Origin: Pseudooceanicola endophyticus
Lineage (GTDB): Bacteria > Pseudomonadota > Alphaproteobacteria > Rhodobacterales > Rhodobacteraceae
Length of the DNA: 64,000 bases
Assembly: GCF_018760365.1 (NCBI RefSeq)
Contig: NZ_JAHIAB010000017.1
Location: forward strand, 19,204-83,203
Direction of reading: 5' to 3'
Position 1 is the stretch's first letter; each line of letters starts with the position of its first letter. Under the pieces are notes generated by a model. The model was not told the origin of the DNA. It saw only the letters and a list, made by a program, of their open reading frames with translations, and did no database searches. The translations under genes and the position numbers were made by a program. Below, in pieces: positions 1 through 8,621 of the stretch.

Positions 1-1
1 C

Positions 2-85
2 ATCGCCATGAGCACCCTGACCGTGCCCCTGGCCAACCGGCTGGAGCGGCGACTGAACCGGGGTCAGACCCCTGTGGGAGCATAA
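2..85 (+). CDS. Amino-acid ABC transporter permease, C-terminal end only
   Basis: Only the last 27 codons and the stop (TAA) are inside the window; the gene starts before it. The readable end contains a PLANRLERRLNR-type tail, usual for the C-terminus of polar amino-acid permeases of the HisM/HisQ type, where the last membrane helix ends in a basic cytoplasmic tail. The next gene begins 3 bases after the stop and is a second permease, so the two probably form the membrane heterodimer of one importer. The call rests on the short tail and the context; nothing can be said about the substrate. Confidence 0.7.
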   Translation: MAMSTLTVPLANRLERRLNRGQTPVGA

Positions 86-88
86 ACG

Positions 89-820
89 ATGCATTTCGAT
101 CTCTCTCTTGCCATCGCGAGCCTTCCTGCCCTGTTCCACGGGCTGATGATGACGATCTGCCTGTCGATTTTCGTATTGCTGCTCGGTATCGTCTTCTCTG
201 TTCCCATGGCGCTTGCCCGGATGTCGAAGCGGCGCAGCCTGGCCTGGCCTGCCCTGGTCTTCGTGATCTTCTTTCGCGGCACGCCCGTTCTCGTGCTGCT
301 CTACATCCTCTATTTCGGCATCGCCCAGTTCGCCTGGGTCCGGGAGAGCTTTTTCTGGCCGCTGTTTGCGGATCCCTTCGGCTGCGCCGTGATCGGCCTC
401 GCCCTCAACCATGTCGCCTACATGACCGATGTCGTACGCGGCTCCCTGCTCTCGGTGCCTAGGGGCATCGCCGAGGCCTCGCTCGCCCTCGGGATCCCGG
501 AGCGGAAGGTCTTCCTCTGGGTCCGGCTGCCCCTGGCCCTGCGCTACGGGATCCGGGCCTACCAAAACGAGGTTGTAGGATTCATCAAGGGCACCGCGAT
601 CGTCTCGGTCGTCACCATCAACGATCTGACTGCGGTGGCCAACGGCATCTTCCAGGAAACCTACGATCCGCTGACCCCGATGATCACCGCCGCGGTGATG
701 TACTGGATCGTCGTCAACCTGGTCCGGCTGGGCTTTGCCGGTCTTGACCGCTGGCTGAACCGGCACCACGCCCCGGAGCCCGCCAGCAGGACCCGGACAC
801 GAAAGGCGGCTGTCGCATGA
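89..820 (+). CDS. Amino-acid ABC transporter permease (HisM/GlnP type)
   Basis: A 243-residue inner-membrane subunit of a polar amino-acid ABC importer. The first helix lies near residues 14-38, with further hydrophobic segments to about residue 225. The EAA loop that docks on the ATPase is visible around residues 128-148 (EASLALGIPERKVFLWVRLP), and length is normal for the family. It starts 3 bases after the previous permease and overlaps the next gene by ATGA, so it belongs to a tightly coupled operon. The amidohydrolase and hydantoinase genes downstream suggest the cargo is an acylated, carbamoylated or cyclised amino-acid derivative; that is inference. Confidence 0.92.
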   Translation: MHFDLSLAIASLPALFHGLMMTICLSIFVLLLGIVFSVPMALARMSKRRSLAWPALVFVIFFRGTPVLVLLYILYFGIAQFAWVRESFFWPLFADPFGCAVIGLALNHVAYMTDVVRGSLLSVPRGIAEASLALGIPERKVFLWVRLPLALRYGIRAYQNEVVGFIKGTAIVSVVTINDLTAVANGIFQETYDPLTPMITAAVMYWIVVNLVRLGFAGLDRWLNRHHAPEPASRTRTRKAAVA

Positions 821-1998
821 AGAGCCTACTTGACGGGATCCGCGCCCTCGACACGGAGATGCGCACGATCCGCCACGATCTCCATGCCCACCCAGAGCTT
901 GGCCTTGAGACCCATCGCACCTCTGCCGTGGTTGCCGATTTCCTGGAAGGGCTGGGCATCGAGACCCATCGCGGGGTCGGCGGCACCGGCGTGGTTGGCG
1001 TGCTGCGTGGCCGGCGTTCGAACCGCTCCGTGGGCCTTCGCGCCGACATGGACGCCCTGGCGATCGCCGAGGCCACCGGCCTGCCCTATGCCTCCCGCAC
1101 GCCCGGGCTGATGCATGGCTGCGGCCATGACGGACACACGGCCATGCTGCTTGGCGCCGCGAAATACCTTGCACAGCATCGCGATTTCGAAGGCACGGTG
1201 AACCTGATCTTCCAGCCCGGAGAGGAAGGCTATGACGGAGCCCGCGAAATGATCCGCGACGGATTGTTCGAAAGGTTTCCCTGCGACGCCGTCTTCGGCA
1301 TGCATAACGAACCCGGGCTGCCCCTGGGACAGATGCGGACCGGCTTCGGCACAATCGCGGCCGGGGGCGGCAATTTCGACATCACCGTGCAGGGGCGCGG
1401 CGCGCATGGCGCCGAGCCCGACCGCGGCATCGATCCGGTGCTGGCCGCCTGCCACGTGGTCACCGCCCTGCAATCCATCGTCGCCCGCAACGTGCCCCCG
1501 CTGGCCTCCGTCGTCGTCAGCGCCACCCGGATCGAGGGCGGCAGCGCCTACAACGTCATCCCGGAAAGCGCGACGATTTCCGGCACCGCGCGCTATTTCG
1601 ACGTGGCCCTCGGCGAAACGGTGCAGGCCCGCATCGCCGCGCTCGCCAGCGGCATTGCCGAGGGGTTCGGCGCAACCGCGGAGACCGATTTCCGGGTGAT
1701 GTTCGCCCCCCATGTGAACGATCCCGAAAAGACCGCCCTGATGGTCGCCTGCGCCCGAAGCATCCTGGACCCCGAAGCGGTCAGTACCGAGATGGAGCCC
1801 TCGCTCGGCTCGGAGGACTTCTCTTTCATGCTGGAGGCCGTCACGGGCGCCTACATGATGATCGGCAACGGGTCCGGCCACCCCCTGCACCACCCCGAAT
1901 ACGATTTCTGCGACGACGCCCTGGTGCATGGCGCCGCGCTCTACGTGCGGCTCGCCCAGGAAGCCACGCGTGCGCCCGAAGAACAGGATCCGACATGA
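817..1998 (+). CDS. M20-family amidohydrolase (hippurate/N-acyl-amino-acid hydrolase type)
   Basis: A 393-residue cytoplasmic metallo-amidohydrolase of the M20D branch, which cleaves N-acyl or N-aryl amides of amino acids. Metal-site motifs are visible: GCGHDGHTAML near residue 104, QPGEEG near 133, a HNEPGLP segment near 163, and a late GSEDFSFM motif near 330 followed by a conserved His (HHPEYDF). The dimerisation domain lies between. It overlaps the permease (ATGA) and the ATPase gene by 4 bases, an unusual position inside an ABC transporter operon. It probably deacylates the imported compound; the substrate is unknown. Confidence 0.9.
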   Translation: MKSLLDGIRALDTEMRTIRHDLHAHPELGLETHRTSAVVADFLEGLGIETHRGVGGTGVVGVLRGRRSNRSVGLRADMDALAIAEATGLPYASRTPGLMHGCGHDGHTAMLLGAAKYLAQHRDFEGTVNLIFQPGEEGYDGAREMIRDGLFERFPCDAVFGMHNEPGLPLGQMRTGFGTIAAGGGNFDITVQGRGAHGAEPDRGIDPVLAACHVVTALQSIVARNVPPLASVVVSATRIEGGSAYNVIPESATISGTARYFDVALGETVQARIAALASGIAEGFGATAETDFRVMFAPHVNDPEKTALMVACARSILDPEAVSTEMEPSLGSEDFSFMLEAVTGAYMMIGNGSGHPLHHPEYDFCDDALVHGAALYVRLAQEATRAPEEQDPT

Positions 1999-2765
1999 GA
2001 GATATCTCCACACCTCAGACGATCGACGTCTCACTGAGGGATGTCGTCAAGCATTACGGCCCCTTCCAGGCCCTAAAGGGCGTCAGCCTGGAGGTTGCCA
2101 AGGGCGAGACGATCGTGATCTGCGGCCCCTCCGGGTCGGGCAAGTCCACGCTGATCCGCTGCATCAACCAGCTCGAAACCCACGATTCCGGCGACATCGT
2201 CGTGCGCGGCATCACCGTCGACGGCACGCCGGCCAACACCCGCGACGTGCGCATCGAGGTCGGCATGGTGTTCCAGCAGTTCAACCTGTTCCCGCATATC
2301 ACGGTGCTGCAAAACTGCACCCTCGCGCTGCGCCTGCTGAACAAGGGCACGAAAAGGCTCAACGAGGAAAAGGCGATGTACTACCTCGAACGGGTGCGCA
2401 TCGCCGAGCAGGCACACAAGTATCCCGCGCAGCTTTCCGGCGGTCAGCAGCAGCGCGTTGCCATCGCCCGCGCCCTCTGCATGGAGCCCCCGGTAATGCT
2501 CTTCGACGAGCCCACCTCCGCGCTCGACCCGGAAATGATCAACGAGGTGCTCCAGGTCATGGAGGACCTGGCGCGCGGCGGCATGACCATGATCTGCGTG
2601 ACCCACGAGATGGGCTTCGCGCGGCGTGTCGCCGACCGCTGCGTGTTCATGGCCGATGGCGAGATCCACGAGATCGCCCCCGCAGAAGCCTTTTTCGATG
2701 CCCCGGAAAGCCCGCGCCTGCGGGGCTTCCTCGACCGCATCCTCCCCTCGACTGCCCATAGTTGA
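1995..2765 (+). CDS. Amino-acid ABC transporter ATP-binding protein (GlnQ/HisP type)
   Basis: The 256-residue ATPase that powers the importer. The Walker A motif GPSGSGKST sits near residue 44, the Q-loop near 93, the signature LSGGQQQRVAIARAL near 152, Walker B MLFDEPTSALD near 174 and the switch histidine in CVTHEMG near 208. Length and motif spacing match GlnQ-type ATPases. The gene overlaps the amidohydrolase by 4 bases. No periplasmic binding protein is visible, so it is probably encoded before the window. Confidence 0.95.
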   Translation: MRDISTPQTIDVSLRDVVKHYGPFQALKGVSLEVAKGETIVICGPSGSGKSTLIRCINQLETHDSGDIVVRGITVDGTPANTRDVRIEVGMVFQQFNLFPHITVLQNCTLALRLLNKGTKRLNEEKAMYYLERVRIAEQAHKYPAQLSGGQQQRVAIARALCMEPPVMLFDEPTSALDPEMINEVLQVMEDLARGGMTMICVTHEMGFARRVADRCVFMADGEIHEIAPAEAFFDAPESPRLRGFLDRILPSTAHS

Positions 2766-2787
2766 AGACAAGAAAGACAACAGAACC

Positions 2788-4899
2788 ATGGCGCAAGACA
2801 CCCACGCCCCGCTCCGCCTCGCCGTCGACATCGGCGGCACATTCACCGACGTCGTCCTGGAACGCGGAGCGCTGCGGATCACCCGCAAGCTGCTCACCAC
2901 CCATGACGCCCCCGAGCGCGCGGTGCTCGACGGGATGAAGATCGTGCTGGACGAGGCGGGCTACGGCTTCGAAGAGATTTCGGTCTTTGTCCACGGCACC
3001 ACGCTGGCGACCAACGCGATCATCGAACGACGCGGCGCGCGGACCGCACTGTTGACCACCGAGGGCTTCCGCGACGTGCTTGAGATCGGCACCGAGAGCC
3101 GTTTCGACCAGTACGACCTGTTCCTGGAGAAGCCCGCGCCGCTGGTGCCCCGCGCGCTGCGCTTCGGCGTGCCCGAACGCATCGACGTGGACGGCAATGT
3201 TGTCACCCCGCTAGACGAGGCGGCCGTCCGTGCCCTTGCGCCGAAGCTGGAGAGCGCCGGCGTCGAAGCCCTCGCCATCGCCTTCCTGCATGCCTATCGC
3301 AACCCCGCGCACGAGCGCCGCGCCGCCGCCATCCTGCGCGAGGAACTGCCCGGGGTCGAGATCACCATGGCCGGCGAGGTGGCGCCGGAGATCCGCGAAT
3401 ACGAACGCACCTCCACCGCCGTCGCCAATGCCTATGTCCAGCCGCTGATGGCCTCCTACCTGACCCGGATGGAAGCCGCGCTGGCCGAGGCGGGCTTTGC
3501 CGGGATCACCTATCTGGTGACCTCCGGCGGCGGGCTGACGGCGATCGAGACCGCCCGGCGCTTCCCCGTGCGGCTGGTCGAATCCGGGCCCGCGGGCGGG
3601 GCGATCTTTGCCGCGCAATTCGCCCGGCGGCTCGGGGTCAGTGACCTGCTCTCCTTCGACATGGGCGGCACCACGGCCAAGATCTGCCTGATCGAGGATG
3701 CCGAACCTGCCACCTCGCGCTTCTTCGAGGTCGACCGCGCCGCGCGCTTCCTCAAGGGCTCGGGCCTGCCGCTGCGCATCCCCGTGATCGAGATGGTCGA
3801 GATCGGCGCCGGCGGTGGCTCCATCGCCCAGGTCGACACGCTGAAGCGTGTGACCGTCGGCCCGGAGAGCGCCTCCTCCACCCCCGGCCCGGCCTGCTAC
3901 GGGCGCGGCGGCGACCGCCCGACCGTGACCGATGCCGACGTGGCCCTCGGCCTCATTGACCCGAACGGCTTTGCCGGCGGGCGCATGACCCTCGACAAGG
4001 CCGCCTCCGAGGCCGCGCTCTCGCGCGACGTGGGCGTGCCGCTCGGGCTCAGCGCCTCCCATGCCGCCTATGCCGTGCACGAGATTGTATGCGAGAACAT
4101 GGCCTCCGCCGCCCGTGTCCATGCGGTGGAACAGGGCGCCGATCTCGGCACCCATGCGATGATCGCCTTCGGCGGCGCCGCACCGCTGCATGCCGCCCGC
4201 GTGGCGCAGAAGCTCGCGATGGACCGCGTGATCATCCCACCGAACGCCGGCGTGGGCTCTGCCGTCGGCTTCCTCTCGGCCGCCGTGGCCTTCGAGGTGC
4301 TGCGCAGCCGGCACGTCACGATCGGGCGCCACGACGCCGGAGAGATCTCGGCCATGCTCGACGACATGGCCGCCGAGGCACGCGCCCTTGTCGAGCCCGG
4401 CGCCCTTGGCGCCCCGCTGGTGGAAACCCGCACCGCCTACATGCGTTACGTCGGTCAGGGCCACGAGATCGCGGTCACGCTCGCCCCGGGACAGAGCGCG
4501 CTCGAGGATGCCTCCGCACTGCGCGACGCCTACGAACAGGCCTATGCCGGCATGTTCAACCGCGTCATTCCCCAGGCCGAGATCGAGGTCATGACCTGGT
4601 CCGTGCTGGTCTCCACCGTGCCGGCCAGCCCCGCGCGCCTGCCCGAGGCCGCACCGGCCCCCGTCCCCGCCCCGATCGGGCGCCGTCGCGTCTCGCTCGG
4701 CGAGAGCGAGCTCGACGTGCCCGTCTACGACCGCACCGCCCTGACACCGGGCGCCCGGGTCAGCGGCCCGGCCATCATCACCGAAGACGAGACCGCCTCC
4801 TTCGTGCCCGGAGAGTTCGATCTTCACCTCGACATCACGGGATGCCTCGTGATGGACCGCCGCACGGCGCGCAGCGCAACCAAAGGAGAAGCGGCATGA
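2788..4899 (+). CDS. Hydantoinase/oxoprolinase family protein, subunit A (HyuA)
   Basis: A 703-residue protein of the HyuA/OplA family, the ATP-using subunit that with HyuB opens cyclic imides such as N-methylhydantoin or 5-oxoproline, or carboxylates ketones. The N-terminal actin-like phosphate loop VDIGGTFTDVV lies near residue 13 and a second DMGGTTAK motif near 292; the rest matches the family end to end. I chose the ATG at 2788, which places the DIGGTFTD motif where the family has it; a longer frame reaching back into the ATPase gene is coding shadow. It overlaps hyuB by ATGA. Confidence 0.92.
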   Translation: MAQDTHAPLRLAVDIGGTFTDVVLERGALRITRKLLTTHDAPERAVLDGMKIVLDEAGYGFEEISVFVHGTTLATNAIIERRGARTALLTTEGFRDVLEIGTESRFDQYDLFLEKPAPLVPRALRFGVPERIDVDGNVVTPLDEAAVRALAPKLESAGVEALAIAFLHAYRNPAHERRAAAILREELPGVEITMAGEVAPEIREYERTSTAVANAYVQPLMASYLTRMEAALAEAGFAGITYLVTSGGGLTAIETARRFPVRLVESGPAGGAIFAAQFARRLGVSDLLSFDMGGTTAKICLIEDAEPATSRFFEVDRAARFLKGSGLPLRIPVIEMVEIGAGGGSIAQVDTLKRVTVGPESASSTPGPACYGRGGDRPTVTDADVALGLIDPNGFAGGRMTLDKAASEAALSRDVGVPLGLSASHAAYAVHEIVCENMASAARVHAVEQGADLGTHAMIAFGGAAPLHAARVAQKLAMDRVIIPPNAGVGSAVGFLSAAVAFEVLRSRHVTIGRHDAGEISAMLDDMAAEARALVEPGALGAPLVETRTAYMRYVGQGHEIAVTLAPGQSALEDASALRDAYEQAYAGMFNRVIPQAEIEVMTWSVLVSTVPASPARLPEAAPAPVPAPIGRRRVSLGESELDVPVYDRTALTPGARVSGPAIITEDETASFVPGEFDLHLDITGCLVMDRRTARSATKGEAA

Positions 4900-6518
4900 G
4901 CAAGAGCCCGAGCGTGATCGAATTCCAGGTGATGTGGGACCGGCTGATCGCCATTGCCGAGGAACAGGGGCAGGTGCTGATCCGCACCGCCTTCTCTCCC
5001 GTGGTGCGGGAATGCGGCGACATCTCGGCCGGGATCTTCGACCCGCAGGGCCGGATGCTGGCCCAGGGGATCACCGGCACCCCCGGCCACGTCAACACGA
5101 TGGCGGAATCCGTGGGCCATTTCCTCGCCGCCTTCCCGACCCAGACGATGAAGCCCGGCGATACCTACATCTGCAACGACCCCTGGAAGGGGACCGGGCA
5201 CCTGAACGACTTCGTCGTCACCACGCCGGTCTTCAAGGACAGCAAACTGGTCGCGCTGTTCTCCTGCACCAGCCACATCGTCGATATTGGCGGCGTCCAT
5301 GGCCTTGATGGCACCGACATGTTCATGGAGGGCCTCCAGATCCCGATGCTGAAGCTTGTTGACCAGGGCAAGGTCAACGAGACCCTGATGGCGATGATCC
5401 GTCAGAACTCGCGCCTGCCCGAGGAGAGCGAGGGGGATGTCTATGCCCTTGCCTCCTGCAACGAGGTCGCCAGCCGGCGGCTGGTCGAGATGATGGAGGA
5501 ATTCGGCCTCGGCACGCTCGACGCTCTCAGCGCCCATATCATCGAGCGCTCCCGCGAGGCGGTGCTGGGAGAAATCCGCAAGCTGCCGAAGGGAAGCTGG
5601 ACCTACGAGATGACCGCAGACGGCGATGACACCCCGGTCACGCTGAAGGCCCGGCTGACGATTTCGGACGATGGCATTGATGTCGATTATGCCGGCTCCT
5701 CCGGTCCGGCACGGCGCGGGCTGAACGTGCCCCTGCCCTATGCGCGGGCCTATACCTCCTTCGGGATCGGCTGTGTCGTGGCCGGACACATCCCCAACAA
5801 TGCCGGCTCTCTAGATCCGATCCGGGTGAGCGCGCCCAAGGGATGCATCCTGAATGCCCAGCCCCCCGTCGCCGTGCATTCGCGCCATGCCTACGGGCAG
5901 CTGCTGCCCGACATGGTCTTCGGCTGCCTGCGCCAGGCGGTCCCCGATATGATCCCCGCCGAGAGCACCTCGGGGCTCTGGATCATGGCCCTGCACGGGC
6001 GTCGGCGCAGTGGTCCCAGGGACAAGGCGGCCTTCGGCCTCGCCATGACGCTCTCGGGCGGCACCGGGGCACGGCCGGGCAAGGACGGCCTTTCCGCCAC
6101 CGCCTATCCCTCGGGCGTCATGGGGACCCCGATCGAGATCGCCGAGACCCAGTCGCCGCTGATCTTCCTGCGCAAGGAACTGCGCGAGGGCAGCGGTGGG
6201 GCCGGTTCTTATCGCGGCGGCCTGGGCCAGGTGGTCGAGGTGGCCAGCCGCGAGGACGCGCCCTTCTCCTTCGCGGCGACGATGGAGCGGGTGAAATTCC
6301 CGGCGCGGGGATGCGAGGGCGGCGAGAACGGTGCCCCCGGCTGGATCGGGCTCGGCAGTGGCGAAGTGCTCGATTCTAAGGGTCAGCACGAAATTGCCCC
6401 CGGGCAGTCGCTGGTGCTGAAGACCCCGGGCGGGGCCGGGCTGGGCGGCGCGGCTTCCCGCGATCCCGTCCTTGAAGACAGTGACCGGTGCAACGGCCTG
6501 ACCGGAGTGCAAGCATGA
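4896..6518 (+). CDS. Hydantoinase B family protein (HyuB)
   Basis: The 540-residue partner subunit of the preceding HyuA. Typical features are the N-terminal VMWDRLIAIAEEQGQVLIRTAFSPVVRE block, CNDPWKGTGHLNDFVVTTP near residue 92 and a C-terminal glycine-rich segment (PGGAGLGG). Translation starts at the ATG at 4896, overlapping hyuA and preceded by AAAGGAG. The pair probably hydrolyses a cyclic ureide or lactam using ATP; which one cannot be decided from sequence. Confidence 0.92.
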   Translation: MSKSPSVIEFQVMWDRLIAIAEEQGQVLIRTAFSPVVRECGDISAGIFDPQGRMLAQGITGTPGHVNTMAESVGHFLAAFPTQTMKPGDTYICNDPWKGTGHLNDFVVTTPVFKDSKLVALFSCTSHIVDIGGVHGLDGTDMFMEGLQIPMLKLVDQGKVNETLMAMIRQNSRLPEESEGDVYALASCNEVASRRLVEMMEEFGLGTLDALSAHIIERSREAVLGEIRKLPKGSWTYEMTADGDDTPVTLKARLTISDDGIDVDYAGSSGPARRGLNVPLPYARAYTSFGIGCVVAGHIPNNAGSLDPIRVSAPKGCILNAQPPVAVHSRHAYGQLLPDMVFGCLRQAVPDMIPAESTSGLWIMALHGRRRSGPRDKAAFGLAMTLSGGTGARPGKDGLSATAYPSGVMGTPIEIAETQSPLIFLRKELREGSGGAGSYRGGLGQVVEVASREDAPFSFAATMERVKFPARGCEGGENGAPGWIGLGSGEVLDSKGQHEIAPGQSLVLKTPGGAGLGGAASRDPVLEDSDRCNGLTGVQA

Positions 6519-7663
6519 GCGGCATGCTTAAAACCCCAACCGAGGTCACCACCTTCCGATCCCGCTTTCCGATCTTCCGCGACAAGGTGCACTTGGCCAG
6601 CAATTCCATGGGCGCCGTCAGCGACGTTGTCCTGGAGGCGGCCGAAGCCTGCATGCGCGAACGTCTGGAGCGCGGCACCACCTGGCCGCTGGCGATGCAG
6701 CGCCACGACGCGCTGCGCGAGACCTTCGCACGGCTGATCGGCGCCCGGATCGGCGAGGTGGCGATCTGCTGCTCCGCCACCCAGGCCATGGGCGCAATCG
6801 CCTCTTCCCTTTCATGGGAACGCCGCCCCAAGGTCCTATTCGACGCCTATTCCTTTCCCTCGATGGCCTACCTCTGGCGCGCTCAGGCGATGCGGGGCGC
6901 CGAAGCCGTGATGGTGCCGGCGGGAAATGACGCCCGCCTACGCCCCGAGGCCTTCGATCCCTATCTGGACAGCAGCGTGCAAATCGTCTGCGTCTCCTCG
7001 CTCTGCTACAAGAACGGGCATCGGCTGGACATCCGTGCGTTGTCCGAACGCGTCCATGCCGTCGGAGCGATCCTAGCGGTCGACGATTACCAGAGCTTTG
7101 GCACCCGCGCGATGGACATGGAGGCCCTCGGCATCGACATCCTGGTCACGGGCACGGCGAAATACATGCTGGGCGCGCCCGGGCTTGGTTTGCTCTACGT
7201 CCGCGAAGCGCTGCTGGATCGGCTGCACCCCACTCTGACGGGCTGGTTTGGTCAGCAGGACATGCTGGAATTTCAGATCGATCAGCACGACGAGGCCGGC
7301 GATGCACGCCGCTTTCAGACCGGAACCCCCGCAATGGGTGCCATGTACGAGAGCCTCGCCGCCGCGCGCCTGCTGGAAGAGATCGGCCTGGAGCATATCG
7401 GGGCATGGGTCACGCAGCTTACCGGCCATGCCATTGACCGGCTGACGGCAGCGGGTCACACCGTCATCACCCCGCGCGATGACGCGGCCCGCGGCCCGCA
7501 GGTCACGCTGGCGGTCTCCGACGCTCCAACGGCCGTCGCGGCGCTCGCCGAACGCGGCGTGATCTGCTCGACGCGAGATGGCAAGATCCGTACAGCTTGG
7601 CATTATTATAACACCGCCGACGACATCACCGTGCTTGAGGAGGCCCTGAGTGGGGTGGCGTGA
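6515..7663 (+). CDS. Kynureninase-like / class V aminotransferase-fold PLP enzyme
   Basis: A 382-residue fold-type I PLP enzyme. VDDYQSFG (Asp190, expected to contact the pyridine nitrogen) and TGTAKYMLGAPGLG (Lys216, the likely Schiff-base lysine) are both visible, and the N-terminal LASNSMGA block resembles kynureninases and related class V enzymes. The start at 6515 overlaps the hyuB stop. Placed last in an ABC-amidohydrolase-hydantoinase operon, it may finish breakdown of the freed amino acid by C-C or C-N cleavage. True kynureninase activity is not implied, as no other tryptophan pathway genes are nearby. Confidence 0.8.
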   Translation: MSGMLKTPTEVTTFRSRFPIFRDKVHLASNSMGAVSDVVLEAAEACMRERLERGTTWPLAMQRHDALRETFARLIGARIGEVAICCSATQAMGAIASSLSWERRPKVLFDAYSFPSMAYLWRAQAMRGAEAVMVPAGNDARLRPEAFDPYLDSSVQIVCVSSLCYKNGHRLDIRALSERVHAVGAILAVDDYQSFGTRAMDMEALGIDILVTGTAKYMLGAPGLGLLYVREALLDRLHPTLTGWFGQQDMLEFQIDQHDEAGDARRFQTGTPAMGAMYESLAAARLLEEIGLEHIGAWVTQLTGHAIDRLTAAGHTVITPRDDAARGPQVTLAVSDAPTAVAALAERGVICSTRDGKIRTAWHYYNTADDITVLEEALSGVA

Positions 7664-7726
7664 TCCCGGTCTCGCCTCCGGACTGACGAATTGCTATTGC
7701 ACACCAGATTTGAAAAAGGAGGGGTC

Positions 7727-8224
7727 ATGGCCCAGGTAGAAGAGGAATCGTTTCGCACATCCATCCTCTACTGGCTGCGTGTCTTCGAGGAACGTTCCAA
7801 TACGGAATTCGTTCGGGTCATGGGGGGGGGCAAATCCCTTGTGGCGCGCTGGCGTACCCTGTCGATCCTGGCAGAGCTTTCCGGCCTCACGATCAACGAT
7901 CTGACCCGGCACACCCAGATCGAGCGGACGGCCCTCAGCCACCTGCTGACGCAGATGGAAAAGGAAGAGCTGATCCGGCGCGAACCCTATCCAAACGACC
8001 GCCGGATCATCGGCGTCCATCTGACGGAGGCCGGTCACACGATGTTCGAGCACATGCTGCCGGTCCGCCGCCACATTTTCCGCGAAGCCGCTGAAGGCAT
8101 CCCCGAGGAAGACTTGGAGGCCATGCTGAAGATCACGCGGAAACTGGTCGACAACCTTGATCGGATTGCCGGCATGCCTCCGAAGCGCGACGCGGAGACA
8201 CCGGAGGATCAGGCCAACGCCTGA
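7727..8224 (+). CDS. MarR-family transcriptional regulator
   Basis: A 165-residue MarR-type winged-helix repressor. The helix-turn-helix and wing are readable: LTINDLTRHTQIERTALSHLLTQMEKEELIRREPYPNDRR, with the DRR of the wing tip, followed by the dimerising C-terminal helices. I chose the ATG at 7727 because AAAAAGGAGG lies just upstream; an in-frame TTG at 7691 has no such site. It lies 63 bases after the kynureninase-like gene and converges on the ridA-like gene, overlapping its 3' end by 16 bases. It may control one or both hydantoinase operons. Confidence 0.9.
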   Translation: MAQVEEESFRTSILYWLRVFEERSNTEFVRVMGGGKSLVARWRTLSILAELSGLTINDLTRHTQIERTALSHLLTQMEKEELIRREPYPNDRRIIGVHLTEAGHTMFEHMLPVRRHIFREAAEGIPEEDLEAMLKITRKLVDNLDRIAGMPPKRDAETPEDQANA

Positions 8225-8607
8225 ACCTCGATCTCCACATCGAATTCCATCGGCCAGGACCCCACGGTGACAAAGGTCCGCGTCGGGAAATGATCCGAGA
8301 AATATGCTGCATAGACTTCGTTGATCATTCGGAAATGCGCCGCGTTCGCAGCATAGACCGTCACCTTGACGACCTTTTCGCGGTCCGTTCCAGCCGCCTT
8401 CAGCACCCTGTCGATATAGCGGAAGATCACCTCTGTCTGGGCTCTCACATCTCCCTTCGCCAGCTCTCCGGTATCCGGGTCGATGGGCGGAGCCCCTGAA
8501 ACGAAGACGAAGCCGCCCGCTCTGATCGCAGGCGAGATCGGCACCTTGTTGCGTTCCAGGAATTCCGAGATGTTCGGAACGTAAATGGTCTCGACTTGGG
8601 AAGGCAT
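8209..8607 (-). CDS. RidA-family protein (enamine/imine deaminase)
   Basis: A 132-residue YjgF/YER057c/UK114-type protein. The family hydrolyses reactive imines and enamines released by PLP and flavin amino-acid enzymes. Readable landmarks are FVFVSGAPPIDPDTGEL near residue 33, the helix AQTEVIFRYIDRVLKAAG near 57, and PTRTFVTVGSWP near 108, although the usual catalytic RxxV Arg context is modified. It begins 14 bases after the flavoprotein gene on the same strand, the expected partner because amino-acid oxidases make 2-imino acids. The ATG at 8607 is preceded by an AGGAGA site. Confidence 0.9.
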   Translation of the reverse strand: MPSQVETIYVPNISEFLERNKVPISPAIRAGGFVFVSGAPPIDPDTGELAKGDVRAQTEVIFRYIDRVLKAAGTDREKVVKVTVYAANAAHFRMINEVYAAYFSDHFPTRTFVTVGSWPMEFDVEIEVQALA

Positions 8608-8621
8608 GTGGTCTCCTTTGT

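Noticed and set aside
2626..2787. An N-terminal extension of the first HyuA reaching into the ATPase gene
   Set aside because: The extension is a shifted frame of the ATPase; the family N-terminus begins at the ATG at 2788.
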